Below are positions 17,771 to 28,113 of a stretch of 35,967 nucleotides of DNA, piece after piece. The first letter of the stretch is position 1; the number at the start of each line of letters is the position of its first letter. Made by a program: the position numbers and the translations under genes. The DNA lies in the NCBI GenBank assembly GCA_003559855.1, contig PWJZ01000117.1, positions 1 to 35,967 on the forward strand, written 5' to 3'. Source of the stretch: Bacteroidales bacterium (GTDB lineage Bacteria > Bacteroidota > Bacteroidia > Bacteroidales > UBA7960). A model generated the notes under the pieces. That model did no database searches and had not been told where the DNA came from. It was given only the letters and a program-made list of their open reading frames with translations.

Positions 17771-18832
17771 ATGCAAAGCAAAAAGGAAAAGATAGCAACT
17801 TTTGATCCGAGCGGAGTAGGGGATATCAGCGCAAATATTTTCGGACTTCCTTTTAATACCGATGAGGCAGATCTTATCATATTACCTGTTCCATGGGATG
17901 TGACAGCATCCTGTAAGCCCGGTGCATCCAAAGCCCCTGAAAGCATAATAAAAAGTTCTCCGCAAACCAACCTTTATAACACGTTATGCCCCGAGGCATG
18001 GAAAGCAGGTATTGCAACGGAAAAAATACCGGAACAAATACTGTATCTCAATAAAAAATTAACACCCGCAGCAATTAGATACAGGAATTTTATTCAGCAA
18101 GGCGGAGATGTCAGTAGAAACCCGAAAATGCTTCAAATCCGCAATAACATTAATCAAGCCTCAGCCTACGTCGCCGATCATATAGAATCTCTCAGCAAAA
18201 AATACCTGGCTGAAGGGAAGTATGTCGGATTGCTCGGCGGCGATCATTCAACACCGATAGGTCTTATAAAAGCCCTGTCAGAAAAGCATAACGAATTTGG
18301 CATTCTTCAAATAGACGCCCATGGAGATCTGTGTAAAAGTTTTGAAGGATTAGAACAATCACATGCTTCAATAACATTCAACATTTTACCGCTCAACGCA
18401 ATAAAAAAGATCGTCCAGGTAGGTGTACGTGAATTCAGCCACCAGGAAAGCCAAAGAATGAAGGATAATGCAGAACGAATCAAGGTTTTTTTTGATCATG
18501 AAATAAAAAAATCACTTTTTGAAGGAGAAACCTGGAAATCAATATGCAAGAGGATTACAACCGATCTACCCGAAAAAGTCTATATAACTTTTGATATTGA
18601 CGGACTGGAACCTGCAAATTGCCCTTCAACAGGTACACCGGTTCCCGGCGGGCTTTCATTCGATCAGGCAATCTATTTGCTTGATCAGCTGGTGAAAAAT
18701 AAACATACTGTAATCGGATTTGATCTTGTAGAAGTCACGCCGGGATCCAATAATGACCTTGACACAATAATAGCTGCAAGAATACTCTTCAGGCTTTCCG
18801 TAATGCTTATCAAAACCAACAATCTCGTATGA
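17771..18832 (+). CDS. Arginase/agmatinase-family ureohydrolase
   Basis: A 353-residue manganese-dependent hydrolase of the ureohydrolase superfamily (arginase, agmatinase, formimidoylglutamase). The metal ligands are all present in order: GLLGGDHSTPIG (His), QIDAHGDLCKS (Asp, His, Asp), SHASITFNI, and TFDIDGLEPANCPSTGTPVP (two Asp). The family usually has DIDxxDP; here it is DIDGLEP, which leaves the two ligands intact. An N-terminal extension of about 110 residues before the core is common in the Bacteroidota branch. The exact substrate is undetermined. The start at 17771 is set by the promoter at 17720-17750. Its last codon overlaps the trmH start (ATGA), so the two are translationally coupled. 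Confidence 0.85.
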   Translation: MQSKKEKIATFDPSGVGDISANIFGLPFNTDEADLIILPVPWDVTASCKPGASKAPESIIKSSPQTNLYNTLCPEAWKAGIATEKIPEQILYLNKKLTPAAIRYRNFIQQGGDVSRNPKMLQIRNNINQASAYVADHIESLSKKYLAEGKYVGLLGGDHSTPIGLIKALSEKHNEFGILQIDAHGDLCKSFEGLEQSHASITFNILPLNAIKKIVQVGVREFSHQESQRMKDNAERIKVFFDHEIKKSLFEGETWKSICKRITTDLPEKVYITFDIDGLEPANCPSTGTPVPGGLSFDQAIYLLDQLVKNKHTVIGFDLVEVTPGSNNDLDTIIAARILFRLSVMLIKTNNLV

Positions 18833-19536
18833 TATCAGATGCAAAAAAATCATCATATAAACACTACGATATAGTAAAGCTTGTAACATACCTCGAAAAA
18901 TTTGTTACACCTGAGCGGCTCAAAAAAATAGAACAGGTTCTTGAATTTCGTACACGATATATCACTGTAGTATTGGAAGACCTATACCAACCACATAACG
19001 CCAGTGCCGTATTGAGATCATGTGATATCTTCGGCCTGCAGGATGTGCATATTATCGAAAACAAAAATGAATATACTCTAAACCCCGACGTGTCTTTAGG
19101 CGCTTCAAACTGGTTGAATCTGATCCGGTACAACAAACTTGAAAACAATACGGAAGAATGCTTAAAAGCATTGAAGAAAAAAAACTACCGGATCATTGCC
19201 GCTTCACCACAAGAAAATAATTATTTGCTTGAAGATTTGCCGCTAGATAAAAAAACTGCACTGGTTTTCGGCACTGAAATGAAAGGCATATCCGGTATTG
19301 TGACTAAAATGGCCGACGGATTCGTAAAAATACCTATGTATGGATTTACCAAAAGCTTAAATATTTCAGTGTCTGCCGCTATTTGCCTCTACTATTTGAC
19401 CGGAAAAATGCGCAATAGCCAAATAAATTGGAAACTTAACAATGAAGAAAAAACCGAAATCAAGCTCAGCTGGCTGAGAAACAGCATCAAAAATTCTCAA
19501 TTGCTGATAAACCGTTATTTAAAAAACAATTTTTAG
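18829..19536 (+). CDS. trmH: tRNA (guanosine-2'-O)-methyltransferase, TrmH type (SPOUT)
   Basis: A 235-residue SpoU/TrmH-family methyltransferase, expected to add a 2'-O-methyl group to G18 of tRNA using S-adenosylmethionine. The three SPOUT motifs are present: NASAVLRSCDIFGLQDVHII (motif 1), LVFGTEMKGIS (motif 2) and VKIPMYGFTKSLNISVSAA (motif 3, trefoil knot). The basic N-terminal and C-terminal helices (KLNNEEKTEIKLSWLRNSIK) fit TrmH rather than TrmL. The ATG overlaps the TGA of the ureohydrolase by four bases. Family certain; the exact target nucleotide is inference from TrmH-type features. Confidence 0.88.
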   Translation: MISDAKKSSYKHYDIVKLVTYLEKFVTPERLKKIEQVLEFRTRYITVVLEDLYQPHNASAVLRSCDIFGLQDVHIIENKNEYTLNPDVSLGASNWLNLIRYNKLENNTEECLKALKKKNYRIIAASPQENNYLLEDLPLDKKTALVFGTEMKGISGIVTKMADGFVKIPMYGFTKSLNISVSAAICLYYLTGKMRNSQINWKLNNEEKTEIKLSWLRNSIKNSQLLINRYLKNNF

Positions 19537-19539
19537 TTG

Positions 19540-19547
19540 TATATTTG
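19540..19547 (+). promoter_or_regulatory. Candidate -7 box for the bTHX gene
   Basis: TATATTTG, a perfect Bacteroidota -7 element, begins four bases after the trmH stop. No good -33 TTTG lies at the usual distance. It would give the bTHX mRNA a leader of about 130 bases. Confidence 0.45.
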
Positions 19548-19680
19548 CCAACTACCAGGTCGGCATTCGACAATCCGTTACACGTTATCCGTTACTCATA
19601 TTGAAATTATAAATAACTTTGAAGAGATGAATAATTACAAATAACAAATAAAAAAAACAGAGAATAAAATAAATAAAATT

Positions 19681-19821
19681 ATGGGCAGAGGTGATCAAAG
19701 AACACGCAGAGGGAAGGTGGTAAGAGGCACTTATGGTGTTACCCGTCCTAGGAAAAAGAAAAAAAGAGCAGAAACAAAACCTTCTGAAGCCACAGAAAAA
19801 AAGAAAGAAAAGCAGGAATAA
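19681..19821 (+). CDS. 30S ribosomal protein bTHX
   Basis: A 46-residue, strongly basic protein starting [20 protein letters not shown], followed by TRPRKKKK and a tail of Lys, Glu and Thr. The MGxGDxxTRRGK start and the YGVxRPR motif identify the small ribosomal protein bTHX, which fills a pocket in the head of the 30S subunit and is found in Thermus and Bacteroidota. The tail is longer than in the shortest homologues. It is easily missed because of its size. It is followed at once by a terminator. Confidence 0.92.
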   Translation: MGRGDQRTRRGKVVRGTYGVTRPRKKKKRAETKPSEATEKKKEKQE

Positions 19822-19862
19822 AAAAAGGACAGTTGATTAGAAACTAACCGACTGTCCTTTGT
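19822..19862. terminator. Intrinsic terminator between bTHX and clpC
   Basis: Inverted repeat AAAGGACAGT (19824-19833) with ACTGTCCTTT (19851-19860), A-rich on the left and T-rich on the right. It sits between convergent genes and may serve both strands. Confidence 0.8.
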
Positions 19863-19882
19863 AAATTTTCAGTTATCCCGGT

Positions 19883-22483
19883 TTAAGGTTTACTGTTTTG
19901 TTTTTCTTTTTCTTTTTCTTTTTCTTCTTTCCTGATCTTTTTGTTATCGGGTGTCGTGGTTTTTTTACTGCCTTTTATGACCAGGTTATCTTTATTTTTG
20001 TTAAGCTCAACAATAACGGTTTCCCCTTCTTCAAACTTTCCTTTAATGATCTCTTCTGCCAAGGGATCTTCAAGGTATTTTTGTATTGCCCGTTTCAATG
20101 GTCTTGCACCGTAAGCTGCATCCCATCCTTTGTCAGCGATGAATTCCTTTGCTTTGTCAGAAAGCTTGATACTATTGCCCATTTGTTCAATCCGTTTGTA
20201 GAGAAACTCCAGTTCAATATCAATGATCTTCAAAATATGTTCTTTTTGAAGTGCATCAAAGATAACCACATCGTCTATTCTGTTAAGGAATTCAGGAGCA
20301 AATGTTTTTTTCAATGCATTTTCGATCACACTTTGAGTAAATTCCTTTGACTGGCTTTTTTTCGAAGACGTGCTAAACCCTATTCCTGCGCCAAAATCTT
20401 TAAGTTGTCTTGACCCTATGTTTGAAGTCATAATGATAATTGTATTCTTAAAGTCGATGCGGCGTCCGAGACTGTCGGTCAGTTGACCGTCGTCGAGCAT
20501 TTGCAGCAACAGGTGAAACACGTCGGGATGTGCTTTTTCGATCTCGTCGAGCAACAACACTGAATAAGGCTTTCTTCTCACTTTCTCGGTAAGTTGACCA
20601 CCTTCTTCATACCCGATATACCCCGGCGGAGCTCCTATAAGCCTGCTGACGGCAAATTTTTCCATGTACTCGCTCATGTCGATACGTATCAGAGCTTCAT
20701 CGGTATCGAATAAACGCCTTGACAATATTTTTGCAAGGTGCGTTTTTCCCACACCCGTAGGACCAAGAAAAATAAATGAACCTATCGGCTTGTTTGGATC
20801 TTTCAGCCCTGCACGGTTTCTTCGTATAGCCTTGACAACCTTTTTTATAGGATCACTTTGTCCTATAACACTTTTTTCCAGCTCAGATTCCATATTTATA
20901 AGACGTGCGCTTTCATTCAGAGCAATTCTTTGTACCGGTATTCCGGTCATCATCGATACAACTTCCGAAACATTGCTTTCAGTTACTGTTTCCCTCTGTA
21001 GTTGTGATTCTTCTTCCCATTTGCGCTTTTCCAGTTCAAGTAAATTCAGTAATTCTCTTTCCTGGTCACGGAATTTTGCAGCTTGTTCATATTTTTGGCT
21101 TTTGATAGCCTTTGTTTTTTCTTCTTTCACCTGGTCAATATTTTCCTCGATTTTCACTATTCTCTCGGGCACACGTATATTGGTTATATGCACTCTTGAT
21201 CCGGCTTCATCCATTGCATCAATAGCTTTGTCGGGAAGACAACGGTCACTTACATACCGGTCGGTCAAATGCACACATGCATTAACTGCTTTTTCAGAAT
21301 ATATTACCAGATGATGGTCTTCATACTTTTCCTTTATATTATTAAGTATTTCTATTGTTTCTGTTGTTGTAGTGGGGTCAATAAGTATTTTTTGAAAGCG
21401 TCTTTCCAATGCACCATCTTTTTCGATGTGCTGACGGTATTCGTCGAGGGTAGTAGCCCCGATACACTGTATATCACCCCTGGCGAGAGCCGGCTTAAAC
21501 ATATTTGAAGCATCGAGCGAGCCGGAAGCACCGCCTGCACCAACAATAGTATGAAGCTCATCAATAAAGAGTATAACATCAGGTGCTTTTTCCAGTTCAT
21601 TTAACAATGCTTTCATACGCTCTTCAAACTGCCCGCGATATTTTGTGCCTGCTACCAGCGATGCAATGTCAAGAGTGACTAAACGCTTGTTAAACAATGC
21701 CCTGGAAACTTTCCTTTCAACAATACGCAAAGCCAGACCTTCCGCTATGGCAGATTTACCGACTCCGGGCTCACCAATTAACACAGGATTGTTCTTTTTG
21801 CGCCTCGACAATATCTGTGCAATACGCTCAAGCTCCCTTTCACGACCAACCACAGGATCAAGACGGTTCTCCTCGGCAGCCCTGGTAATATCCCTGCCAA
21901 AATTGTCAAGAACGGGAGTTTTCGACTTATCCGAGTATTTTTTCATTGAACCACCCAAACCTCCTCCCTCAACCGACTCATCATCCTCGGCACCCTGCGA
22001 CAACTCGTCCTTGAAATCATGACGGAAAGTATCTTCAAGATTGGAATTATAACTGATGATCTCTTCTTTTATCGATTCGTAATCAATCCCGTATTGAGCC
22101 AAAATTTTTGTGGCAAGATTATCAGTATCTTTCAATATCGATAATAACAAATGTTCCGTGCCTATCAAATCACTGTTAAAAAGCTTGGCTTCCAGATAAG
22201 TGACTTTTAAAACCCTCTCAGCCTGCCTAACCAAAGGAATGTTTTCGGCAGTCCTGTTTTTGTCTTTATGAGTATCGACACGTATCGTGCTCTCAATGGT
22301 ATTTTTTATTTTATTGAGGTCCAGGCCCATGTTTGAAAGAATCTGTACGGCCAGACCTTCTCCTTCTCTAATGATTCCAAGCAACAGATGTTCAACCCCT
22401 ATATGATCGTTGCCGTTGCGTAGGGCTTCCTCACGACTATAGGTGATAACATCCTTTACTCTTGGTGAAAATTTTGCTTCCAT
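19883..22483 (-). CDS. clpC: ATP-dependent Clp protease ATP-binding subunit ClpC
   Basis: An 866-residue AAA+ unfoldase that feeds proteins to ClpP. Two N-terminal Clp repeats (1-145: [16 protein letters not shown] and [19 protein letters not shown]); linker (146-200); first ATPase domain with Walker [10 protein letters not shown] (237-245) and Walker B ILFIDEL (304-310); the ClpC-type middle region with a UVR-like helix (about 445-480, [20 protein letters not shown]); second ATPase domain with Walker [10 protein letters not shown] (574-582); and a C-terminal D2-small domain with [12 protein letters not shown]. The last 30 residues are low-complexity Lys/Glu ([11 protein letters not shown]), encoded by a TTTTTC repeat. 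The start is secure: [13 protein letters not shown] is the conserved beginning. A good promoter ends five bases before it. Confidence 0.96.
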   Translation of the reverse strand: MEAKFSPRVKDVITYSREEALRNGNDHIGVEHLLLGIIREGEGLAVQILSNMGLDLNKIKNTIESTIRVDTHKDKNRTAENIPLVRQAERVLKVTYLEAKLFNSDLIGTEHLLLSILKDTDNLATKILAQYGIDYESIKEEIISYNSNLEDTFRHDFKDELSQGAEDDESVEGGGLGGSMKKYSDKSKTPVLDNFGRDITRAAEENRLDPVVGRERELERIAQILSRRKKNNPVLIGEPGVGKSAIAEGLALRIVERKVSRALFNKRLVTLDIASLVAGTKYRGQFEERMKALLNELEKAPDVILFIDELHTIVGAGGASGSLDASNMFKPALARGDIQCIGATTLDEYRQHIEKDGALERRFQKILIDPTTTTETIEILNNIKEKYEDHHLVIYSEKAVNACVHLTDRYVSDRCLPDKAIDAMDEAGSRVHITNIRVPERIVKIEENIDQVKEEKTKAIKSQKYEQAAKFRDQERELLNLLELEKRKWEEESQLQRETVTESNVSEVVSMMTGIPVQRIALNESARLINMESELEKSVIGQSDPIKKVVKAIRRNRAGLKDPNKPIGSFIFLGPTGVGKTHLAKILSRRLFDTDEALIRIDMSEYMEKFAVSRLIGAPPGYIGYEEGGQLTEKVRRKPYSVLLLDEIEKAHPDVFHLLLQMLDDGQLTDSLGRRIDFKNTIIIMTSNIGSRQLKDFGAGIGFSTSSKKSQSKEFTQSVIENALKKTFAPEFLNRIDDVVIFDALQKEHILKIIDIELEFLYKRIEQMGNSIKLSDKAKEFIADKGWDAAYGARPLKRAIQKYLEDPLAEEIIKGKFEEGETVIVELNKNKDNLVIKGSKKTTTPDNKKIRKEEKEKEKEKQNSKP
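19901..19924 (-). repeat. TTTTTC hexanucleotide microsatellite in the clpC 3' end
   Basis: Four perfect copies of TTTTTC (plus strand), read on the minus strand as alternating Glu and Lys codons. Changes by whole units keep the frame and only change tail length. Confidence 0.8.
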
Positions 22484-22487
22484 GGTA

Positions 22488-22517
22488 CAAATATATGTGT
22501 TTTATTCAGTTTTCAAA
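22488..22517 (-). promoter_or_regulatory. clpC promoter abutting the start codon
   Basis: On the minus strand, TTTG (22514-22517), an 18-base spacer and a perfect TATATTTG (22488-22495). Only four bases separate the box from the clpC ATG (22481-22483), so transcription should begin at or next to the start codon. Confidence 0.6.
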
Positions 22518-22721
22518 ATTAATAAAATTCATCATCAAAATTAAATGTAATATTCAATTTAAAGGATTAAACTTTTTTATCAGTATTAACGAATATTAAC
22601 AACAAATGTTAATAAATAGTTGTATAATAACGCAATAATTATTAAGTTAAATAAGTAAAAAAGCTTAATTTCGTGGCTTGTGTATGTATTAAAAATATTA
22701 TCATTTAATTCAAAATAAATC

Positions 22722-25211
22722 ATGTCAGAGGCAAAGATCACAAAAGTTGATATTGAAGAACAGATGAAAACGGCATACATTGACTATGCCATGTCGGTTA
22801 TAGTTTCACGTGCATTACCTGATGTACGTGATGGATTGAAACCGGTTCATCGTCGTGTTCTTTTCGGGATGCACGAACTAGGCATCTTTTCTAATCGTCC
22901 GCACAAAAAGTCTGCCAGAATAGTAGGGGAGGTGCTGGGAAAATATCATCCACATGGTGACAGTTCGGTATATGATGCGATGGTTCGTATGGCACAGATT
23001 TGGTCTTTAAGATATCCGCTTATAGACGGGCAAGGAAATTTTGGCAGTATAGATGGTGACAGTCCGGCAGCAATGCGTTATACTGAAGCAAGGCTTCGTA
23101 AAATTGCAGAAGAGCTGCTGACCGACATTGACAAGGAAACCGTTGATATGCAGCTTAATTTTGATGACACTATTAAAGAACCATGTGTATTGCCTGCCAA
23201 GATACCAAACCTTTTGGTTAATGGTTCTTCAGGTATCGCTGTAGGAATGGCTACAAATATGCCTCCGCATAACATTGCGGAAGTTATCGACGGAATAATT
23301 GCCTACATAGATGACAATGATATCAGCATAGAAGGTTTGATGAAGTATATAAAAGGTCCTGACTTTCCAACAGGTGGGCTTATCTATGGCCATGATGGCG
23401 TTAAAGAAGCATATAATACCGGCAGAGGCCGAATTGTAGTCAGGGGTAAAGCCGACTTTGAAACACTCGATAACGGCAAAGAGGCAATAGTTGCAAAATC
23501 AATACCATACCAGGTCAATAAGGCAGAAATGATTAAAAGAACCGCCGACCTTGTCAATGATAAAAAAATTGAAGGAATAACAGATATACGCGACGAATCG
23601 GACAGAACAGGAATGCGAATAGTATATGAGATAAGGAAAGATGCCGTTCCCAATGTTGTACTTAATTTGCTTTATCAGCATACCTCACTGCAAACATCCT
23701 TCAACGTAAATAACATAGCCCTTGTTAAAGGAAAACCTATGATGCTGAACCTTAAAGACCTGATCAAATACTATGTTGACCACAGACACGATGTTGTAAC
23801 GCGCCGAACCCAATATCTGCTGCGTGAAGCTGAAAAACGTGCGCATATACTTGAAGGTTTACTTATTGCTCTTGATAATATTGATGAGGTAATAGAGCTG
23901 ATAAAAAAATCACAAACACCCGAAGAAGCTAAAACAGGTCTTATGAATAATTTCGGACTCACCGAAATACAGGCTAAAGCAATACTTGAAATGCGTCTGC
24001 AAAGACTCACCGGTCTTGAAAGAGAAAAAGTTAAAGACGAATATAAAGAAATCCGTAAAAAAATAGAATATTACAGGTCAGTTCTGGACAATATAGAAAT
24101 GAGAATGGATATAATAAAAGAAGAACTTATCGAAATGAAGGAAAAATACGGAGGTAAGCCCAGATCTGATATAGAATACCGTGCAGGCGACTTTAAAGTA
24201 GAGGATGTTATAGCTGATGATCATATGGCGATCACCATATCACATATGGGATATATTAAACGTACACCGCTGTCTGAATATAAAACCCAGGGCAGGGGAG
24301 GCAAGGGTTCGAAAGGTTCTGTTACACGCCAGGATGATTTCGTTGAACATCTGTTTCTTGCCACCAACCATAATTATCTTCTCTTTTTTACCGAAAAAGG
24401 AAAATGCTTTTGGATAAGAGTGTTTGAACTGCCCGAAGGTACAAAATCCTCAAAAGGACGTGCAATTCAAAACCTTATAAACATACCCGCTGACGACAGG
24501 ATAAAGGCGTTTGTCAATGTTAAAGACCTTACTGACCATGATTATATCAATAACACTTATATTACACTTTGTACAAAAAAAGGCTCTATTAAAAAAACTT
24601 CCTTACTGGCATACTCACGACCACGGGCTAATGGCATTAATGCCATAACTATAAAAGAAACCGATGAGCTTATAGAAGCATGCCTGACCAACGGTGAAAG
24701 CGAAATTCTGCTTGCATTGAGAAGTGGCAAAGCCATACGCTTTAAGGAAAACAAAGTACGTGCCATGGGACGTAACGCAGCAGGCGTAAGAGGTATAACT
24801 CTTGGCGGTGCCGACGACGAGGTTGTCGGCATGGTTTGCTTAAAAGAATCAAACGGAAGCATTCTCGTAGTATCAGAAAAAGGATATGGTAAAAGATCCT
24901 CAATAGATAGCTACCGGTTAACAAACAGGGGAGGAAAAGGAGTAAAAACCATCAATATAACGAAAAAAACCGGCGCCTTAATAGCAATACTTCACGTTAA
25001 AAAAACCGAAGATCTTATGATCATTAATAAAAACGGCATAACCATAAGACTTTCAATATCAGGATTGCGTGAAGTAGGAAGAGCAACACAGGGTGTAAAA
25101 CTGATAAACCTTGGCGAACATGGCAAAATAGCATCGGTTGCAAAAATCAAAGAACATGCCATTAATGGAAATGTTGAAAAAGAACCGGGGGAAGCAATTG
25201 AAAAACCCTGA
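22722..25211 (+). CDS. gyrA: DNA gyrase subunit A
   Basis: An 829-residue subunit that cuts and rejoins DNA in the A2B2 gyrase and introduces negative supercoils. The breakage-reunion domain (about 10-460) holds [19 protein letters not shown], the quinolone region [17 protein letters not shown] and the catalytic Tyr120 in [10 protein letters not shown]. The C-terminal beta-pinwheel (about 490-815) contains the gyrase-specific GyrA box QGRGGKG (523-529), which separates it from topoisomerase IV ParC. The residues matching E. coli Ser83 and Asp87 are Ser81 and Asp85, the sensitive state. It is divergent from clpC with 238 bases between them; an imperfect -7 box TAATTTCG lies at 22666-22673. Confidence 0.97.
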   Translation: MSEAKITKVDIEEQMKTAYIDYAMSVIVSRALPDVRDGLKPVHRRVLFGMHELGIFSNRPHKKSARIVGEVLGKYHPHGDSSVYDAMVRMAQIWSLRYPLIDGQGNFGSIDGDSPAAMRYTEARLRKIAEELLTDIDKETVDMQLNFDDTIKEPCVLPAKIPNLLVNGSSGIAVGMATNMPPHNIAEVIDGIIAYIDDNDISIEGLMKYIKGPDFPTGGLIYGHDGVKEAYNTGRGRIVVRGKADFETLDNGKEAIVAKSIPYQVNKAEMIKRTADLVNDKKIEGITDIRDESDRTGMRIVYEIRKDAVPNVVLNLLYQHTSLQTSFNVNNIALVKGKPMMLNLKDLIKYYVDHRHDVVTRRTQYLLREAEKRAHILEGLLIALDNIDEVIELIKKSQTPEEAKTGLMNNFGLTEIQAKAILEMRLQRLTGLEREKVKDEYKEIRKKIEYYRSVLDNIEMRMDIIKEELIEMKEKYGGKPRSDIEYRAGDFKVEDVIADDHMAITISHMGYIKRTPLSEYKTQGRGGKGSKGSVTRQDDFVEHLFLATNHNYLLFFTEKGKCFWIRVFELPEGTKSSKGRAIQNLINIPADDRIKAFVNVKDLTDHDYINNTYITLCTKKGSIKKTSLLAYSRPRANGINAITIKETDELIEACLTNGESEILLALRSGKAIRFKENKVRAMGRNAAGVRGITLGGADDEVVGMVCLKESNGSILVVSEKGYGKRSSIDSYRLTNRGGKGVKTINITKKTGALIAILHVKKTEDLMIINKNGITIRLSISGLREVGRATQGVKLINLGEHGKIASVAKIKEHAINGNVEKEPGEAIEKP

Positions 25212-25292
25212 TAATCAATTATTTAATTGATATGGTGTGATGAAAAAATGATCTTTTAAACTATTATTGAGCATTTTTAAATAACTTTTTTT

Positions 25293-25300
25293 TAATTTTG
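25293..25300 (+). promoter_or_regulatory. Candidate -7 box for the TPR lipoprotein gene
   Basis: TAATTTTG matches the Bacteroidota -7 consensus, 38 bases before the ATG at 25339; no good -33 element lies at the usual distance. Confidence 0.4.
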
Positions 25301-25338
25301 TAATTAAAAAACAATAAAAAATAAAAAAACATTAACTG

Positions 25339-26793
25339 ATGAAAAATTATTTGATATTATTAATTTTAGGACTGTTCGTATTTTCATGCGCATCCCCGAA
25401 AAGGGAAATCAGCAGAAATATTGAACATGGCAACATGCAGGAAGCATTAGAACAATTGAATCTTTCATTTGAAGAGGAGGGTGCAAGGGAAGATCCCGAA
25501 TTATGGCTGTTAAAAGCTGATCTCTATATGCATATATTTGAATCTGGCGTGCCCGAACACCAGGAATTAGCGGATGATCCGCTTTCGAAGGCATACGATG
25601 CTGTTTACAAAGCCGAAGAATTGGATGAACCAAATGTGCATATGCTTGAAATCCACGAAAAGAAACTTATCTTATCGGAACTGATCTTTCATAGTGGATT
25701 GAATTATTATGAAATACAAGATTTCCCTGAAGCAAGTAAAAAGTTTTATAAATCATTTAAAATAGGCAAAGAACTGGATGCCATTGACACAATGACCCTG
25801 TTTAATGCTGCATTGACCGCAGAACAAGGTAACCTTAACGAAGATGCACAAAACTATTATAAGCAGCTGATAGACATGGAACTTGATGAGCCTTATATTT
25901 ATATGGGTGCCTCAAATACATATCTGAATCAACGGGAAAAAATAGCACTTGAAATTGAAAAATATGAAGCTTTTTTAAAAGCATATGACAAAAGAGAACG
26001 CATCAATTCAATATTTGCACAGGTAGAAGATGAAAGGGAAATAAAATCAATTCTCGCATATGAACTTGAAACTCATTCGGATATAGTAGAATATGTAATT
26101 GAAGAAGAACCATTTAAGTTTGACGAGGAAAAGATTGATCAAATAAGTTTAGAATACGAAAATTTGCTTGCCAAAAAATCGGAAGTTGAAGAAAATGCCA
26201 TAAAATATGTAAAAAAAGGACGGGAAAAGTATCCCGATGATATTGATCTTCTCTTTGGTGAAGCCAATTATTATCTGCTTACCGGCAAAACCGGAGAAGC
26301 CAGGGATGTACTTAACCTGGCAATAGAAAGAGATCCCGATAATCCTTCATTGCATTTTGCTTTCGGCGCAAATTATGAAAAAATGGCTGAAGATGAACTG
26401 CTCTCTGATGAAGAAAGAGAAATGGCTTTCGAGGAAGCTGTAAAAGCTTATGAAAGAGCAATTGAAATTGATGAAGAATATGTAGATGCATACTATAACC
26501 TCGGAGCTTTATACTTTAATAAAGGTATCAGAATATTTGAAGAAGCCGAAGAGGAACTGAGAGAAACCCGTGATTTCAGACAATACCAAAAAGCTGAAGA
26601 AAAAATTACCGAAATGTGGTTAAAAGCACAACCATATATGGAACATGCCAAGGAATTAATAGAAGAAGATCACCCAATGTACAGAGCAATTATTACTTCT
26701 CTTTTTCAATTATATGCAAGAACCGATCAAGACGAAAAACAGGAAGAAATACAACAGATCTACCAGGATTTATACGAACATCCCGATCAATAA
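25339..26793 (+). CDS. TPR-repeat lipoprotein
   Basis: A 484-residue lipoprotein: signal peptide MKNYLILLILGLFVFSC with lipobox cysteine at 17. The mature part is almost all helical and very acidic, with several tetratricopeptide repeats: clear copies near 130-190 (GLNYYEIQDFPEASKKFYKS), 300-345 (ANYYLLTGKTGEARDVLNLA) and 370-400 (AYYNLGALYFNKGIRIFEEA). It probably acts as an assembly or scaffold protein at a membrane facing the periplasm; the partner is unknown. It follows gyrA by 127 bases and has its own terminator, so it is probably a single unit. Confidence 0.85.
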   Translation: MKNYLILLILGLFVFSCASPKREISRNIEHGNMQEALEQLNLSFEEEGAREDPELWLLKADLYMHIFESGVPEHQELADDPLSKAYDAVYKAEELDEPNVHMLEIHEKKLILSELIFHSGLNYYEIQDFPEASKKFYKSFKIGKELDAIDTMTLFNAALTAEQGNLNEDAQNYYKQLIDMELDEPYIYMGASNTYLNQREKIALEIEKYEAFLKAYDKRERINSIFAQVEDEREIKSILAYELETHSDIVEYVIEEEPFKFDEEKIDQISLEYENLLAKKSEVEENAIKYVKKGREKYPDDIDLLFGEANYYLLTGKTGEARDVLNLAIERDPDNPSLHFAFGANYEKMAEDELLSDEEREMAFEEAVKAYERAIEIDEEYVDAYYNLGALYFNKGIRIFEEAEEELRETRDFRQYQKAEEKITEMWLKAQPYMEHAKELIEEDHPMYRAIITSLFQLYARTDQDEKQEEIQQIYQDLYEHPDQ

Positions 26794-26820
26794 ATAATGA
26801 CCCGTTTCATCTTAATCAAG

Positions 26821-26850
26821 AAAAGCCGGACCGTATTGTCCGGCTTTTTT
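26821..26850 (+). terminator. Intrinsic terminator after the TPR lipoprotein gene
   Basis: Perfect stem AAAAGCCGGAC (26821-26831) with GTCCGGCTTTT (26838-26848), a six-base loop, ending in T. It lies 27 bases after the stop codon. Confidence 0.88.
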
Positions 26851-27056
26851 ATTGTAAAAATAGCATTATTGTAATATGCAAAGTAGGGGAAACGTCTGTT
26901 TTTGATCTGCCAGCATTAAAAAAAGATGATTACTTTAAAACCTGTGAAGCAGAAACCAATTTAACATAATATTAATTATAGGACATTTATTTTTATTTCT
27001 ATTTTATCATAATTTTACACTGGCAGAATATTAATATACTTACGTATTAAAAAGTG

Positions 27057-28113
27057 ATGAAAAATAAATCTTTTCAAATTTCCGGAAACATTATCGATGT
27101 GATTGATCGTAAAATTTACCCCGGCACAATTATTGTAACCGGCGAAAAAATATCACATATTGTTGAAAATCCTGATAACAGATATTCCACCTATTATTTT
27201 ACCCGGCCTAATTGATTCGCATATACATATTGAAAGTTCCATGCTTATACCCTCGGAGTTTGCCCGTGTGGCCGTAAACCACGGCACAGTTGCCACGGTG
27301 AGCGATCCTCATGAAATTGCAAATGTTTTGGGAATTGACGGTGTCAGATTTATGATTGAAAATACTTATTCGCGAAGGAAGCGCTGCACGAAACTTCGAC
27401 AAATTAATACCAGTTTTGAAACTATACCCCACAGATGTGGTGTTTTGCTCGGACGATAAGCATCCTGACGAATTAATACATAGTCATATTAACAAGCTGA
27501 TATCCAGGGCCGTAAAATACGGTTATGATCTTATTAATGTTGTAAGAACTGCCACACTTAATGTATCCAGGCATTACAATTTACCCGCAGGCATACTGCA
27601 GAAGGGCGATTAAGCCGATTTTATAGAGGTAGACTCCCCTGCCAATATGAATGTTTTGAAAACATATATAAATGGCATAAAAGTGTCTGAAAATAAAAAG
27701 ACCCTGATTTCACCAGTTGAAACAAAGCCGGTCAACAAATTTAACGCCGCAAAATACAAACAATGAACATTTCCGTTAAAGCAGAAGGTCATTGCTTAAA
27801 TGTTATCGAAATATCTGATGGTGAGCTTGTTACCAAAAGAAAGGTAGTTAAGGGATTGCTCAAAGATGGAAAGGTGGTTAGTGATAAGAATAATGATGTT
27901 CTTAAGGTAGTCGTACTGGATCGTTATACCAACTCTGCCCCTGCGGTTGGTTTTGTGCATAATTTCGGTCTGAAAAAAGGTGCTGTTGCTTCAACTTTTG
28001 CCCATGACAGTCATAATATAATTGCAGCAGGCGTAAACGATGAATTTATTTGTCTGGTTACAAACAAGTTGATTGCTGTCAATGGAGGTATTACTTTAAC
28101 TGATGAACAAGAT
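27057..28113 (+). pseudogene. ade: Adenine deaminase, multiply disrupted
   Basis: Remnant of an amidohydrolase-superfamily adenine deaminase (adenine to hypoxanthine). Recognisable blocks: N-terminus from ATG 27057 (GNIIDVIDRKIYPGTIIV); the metal-site block [15 protein letters not shown] and [38 protein letters not shown] and [20 protein letters not shown]; and the C-terminal block PAVGFVHNFGLKKGAVAS with AHDSHNIIAAG. Lesions in order: a one-base insertion near 27192-27196; an internal deletion near 27358 that joins RFMIEN to KILIREG, losing roughly 110 residues by comparison with the family as I remember it; TAA at 27611-27613 in KGD*ADFIEVDS; a frameshift near 27757-27763; and loss of the C-terminus after GGITLTDEQ, where batE sequence begins. 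It cannot make a working enzyme. Confidence 0.88.

Noticed and set aside
22484-22721. A regulatory RNA or origin between clpC and gyrA
   Set aside because: The 238-base region is simply A/T-rich. No DnaA-box cluster, stable hairpin or conserved RNA motif was seen beyond the promoter elements.
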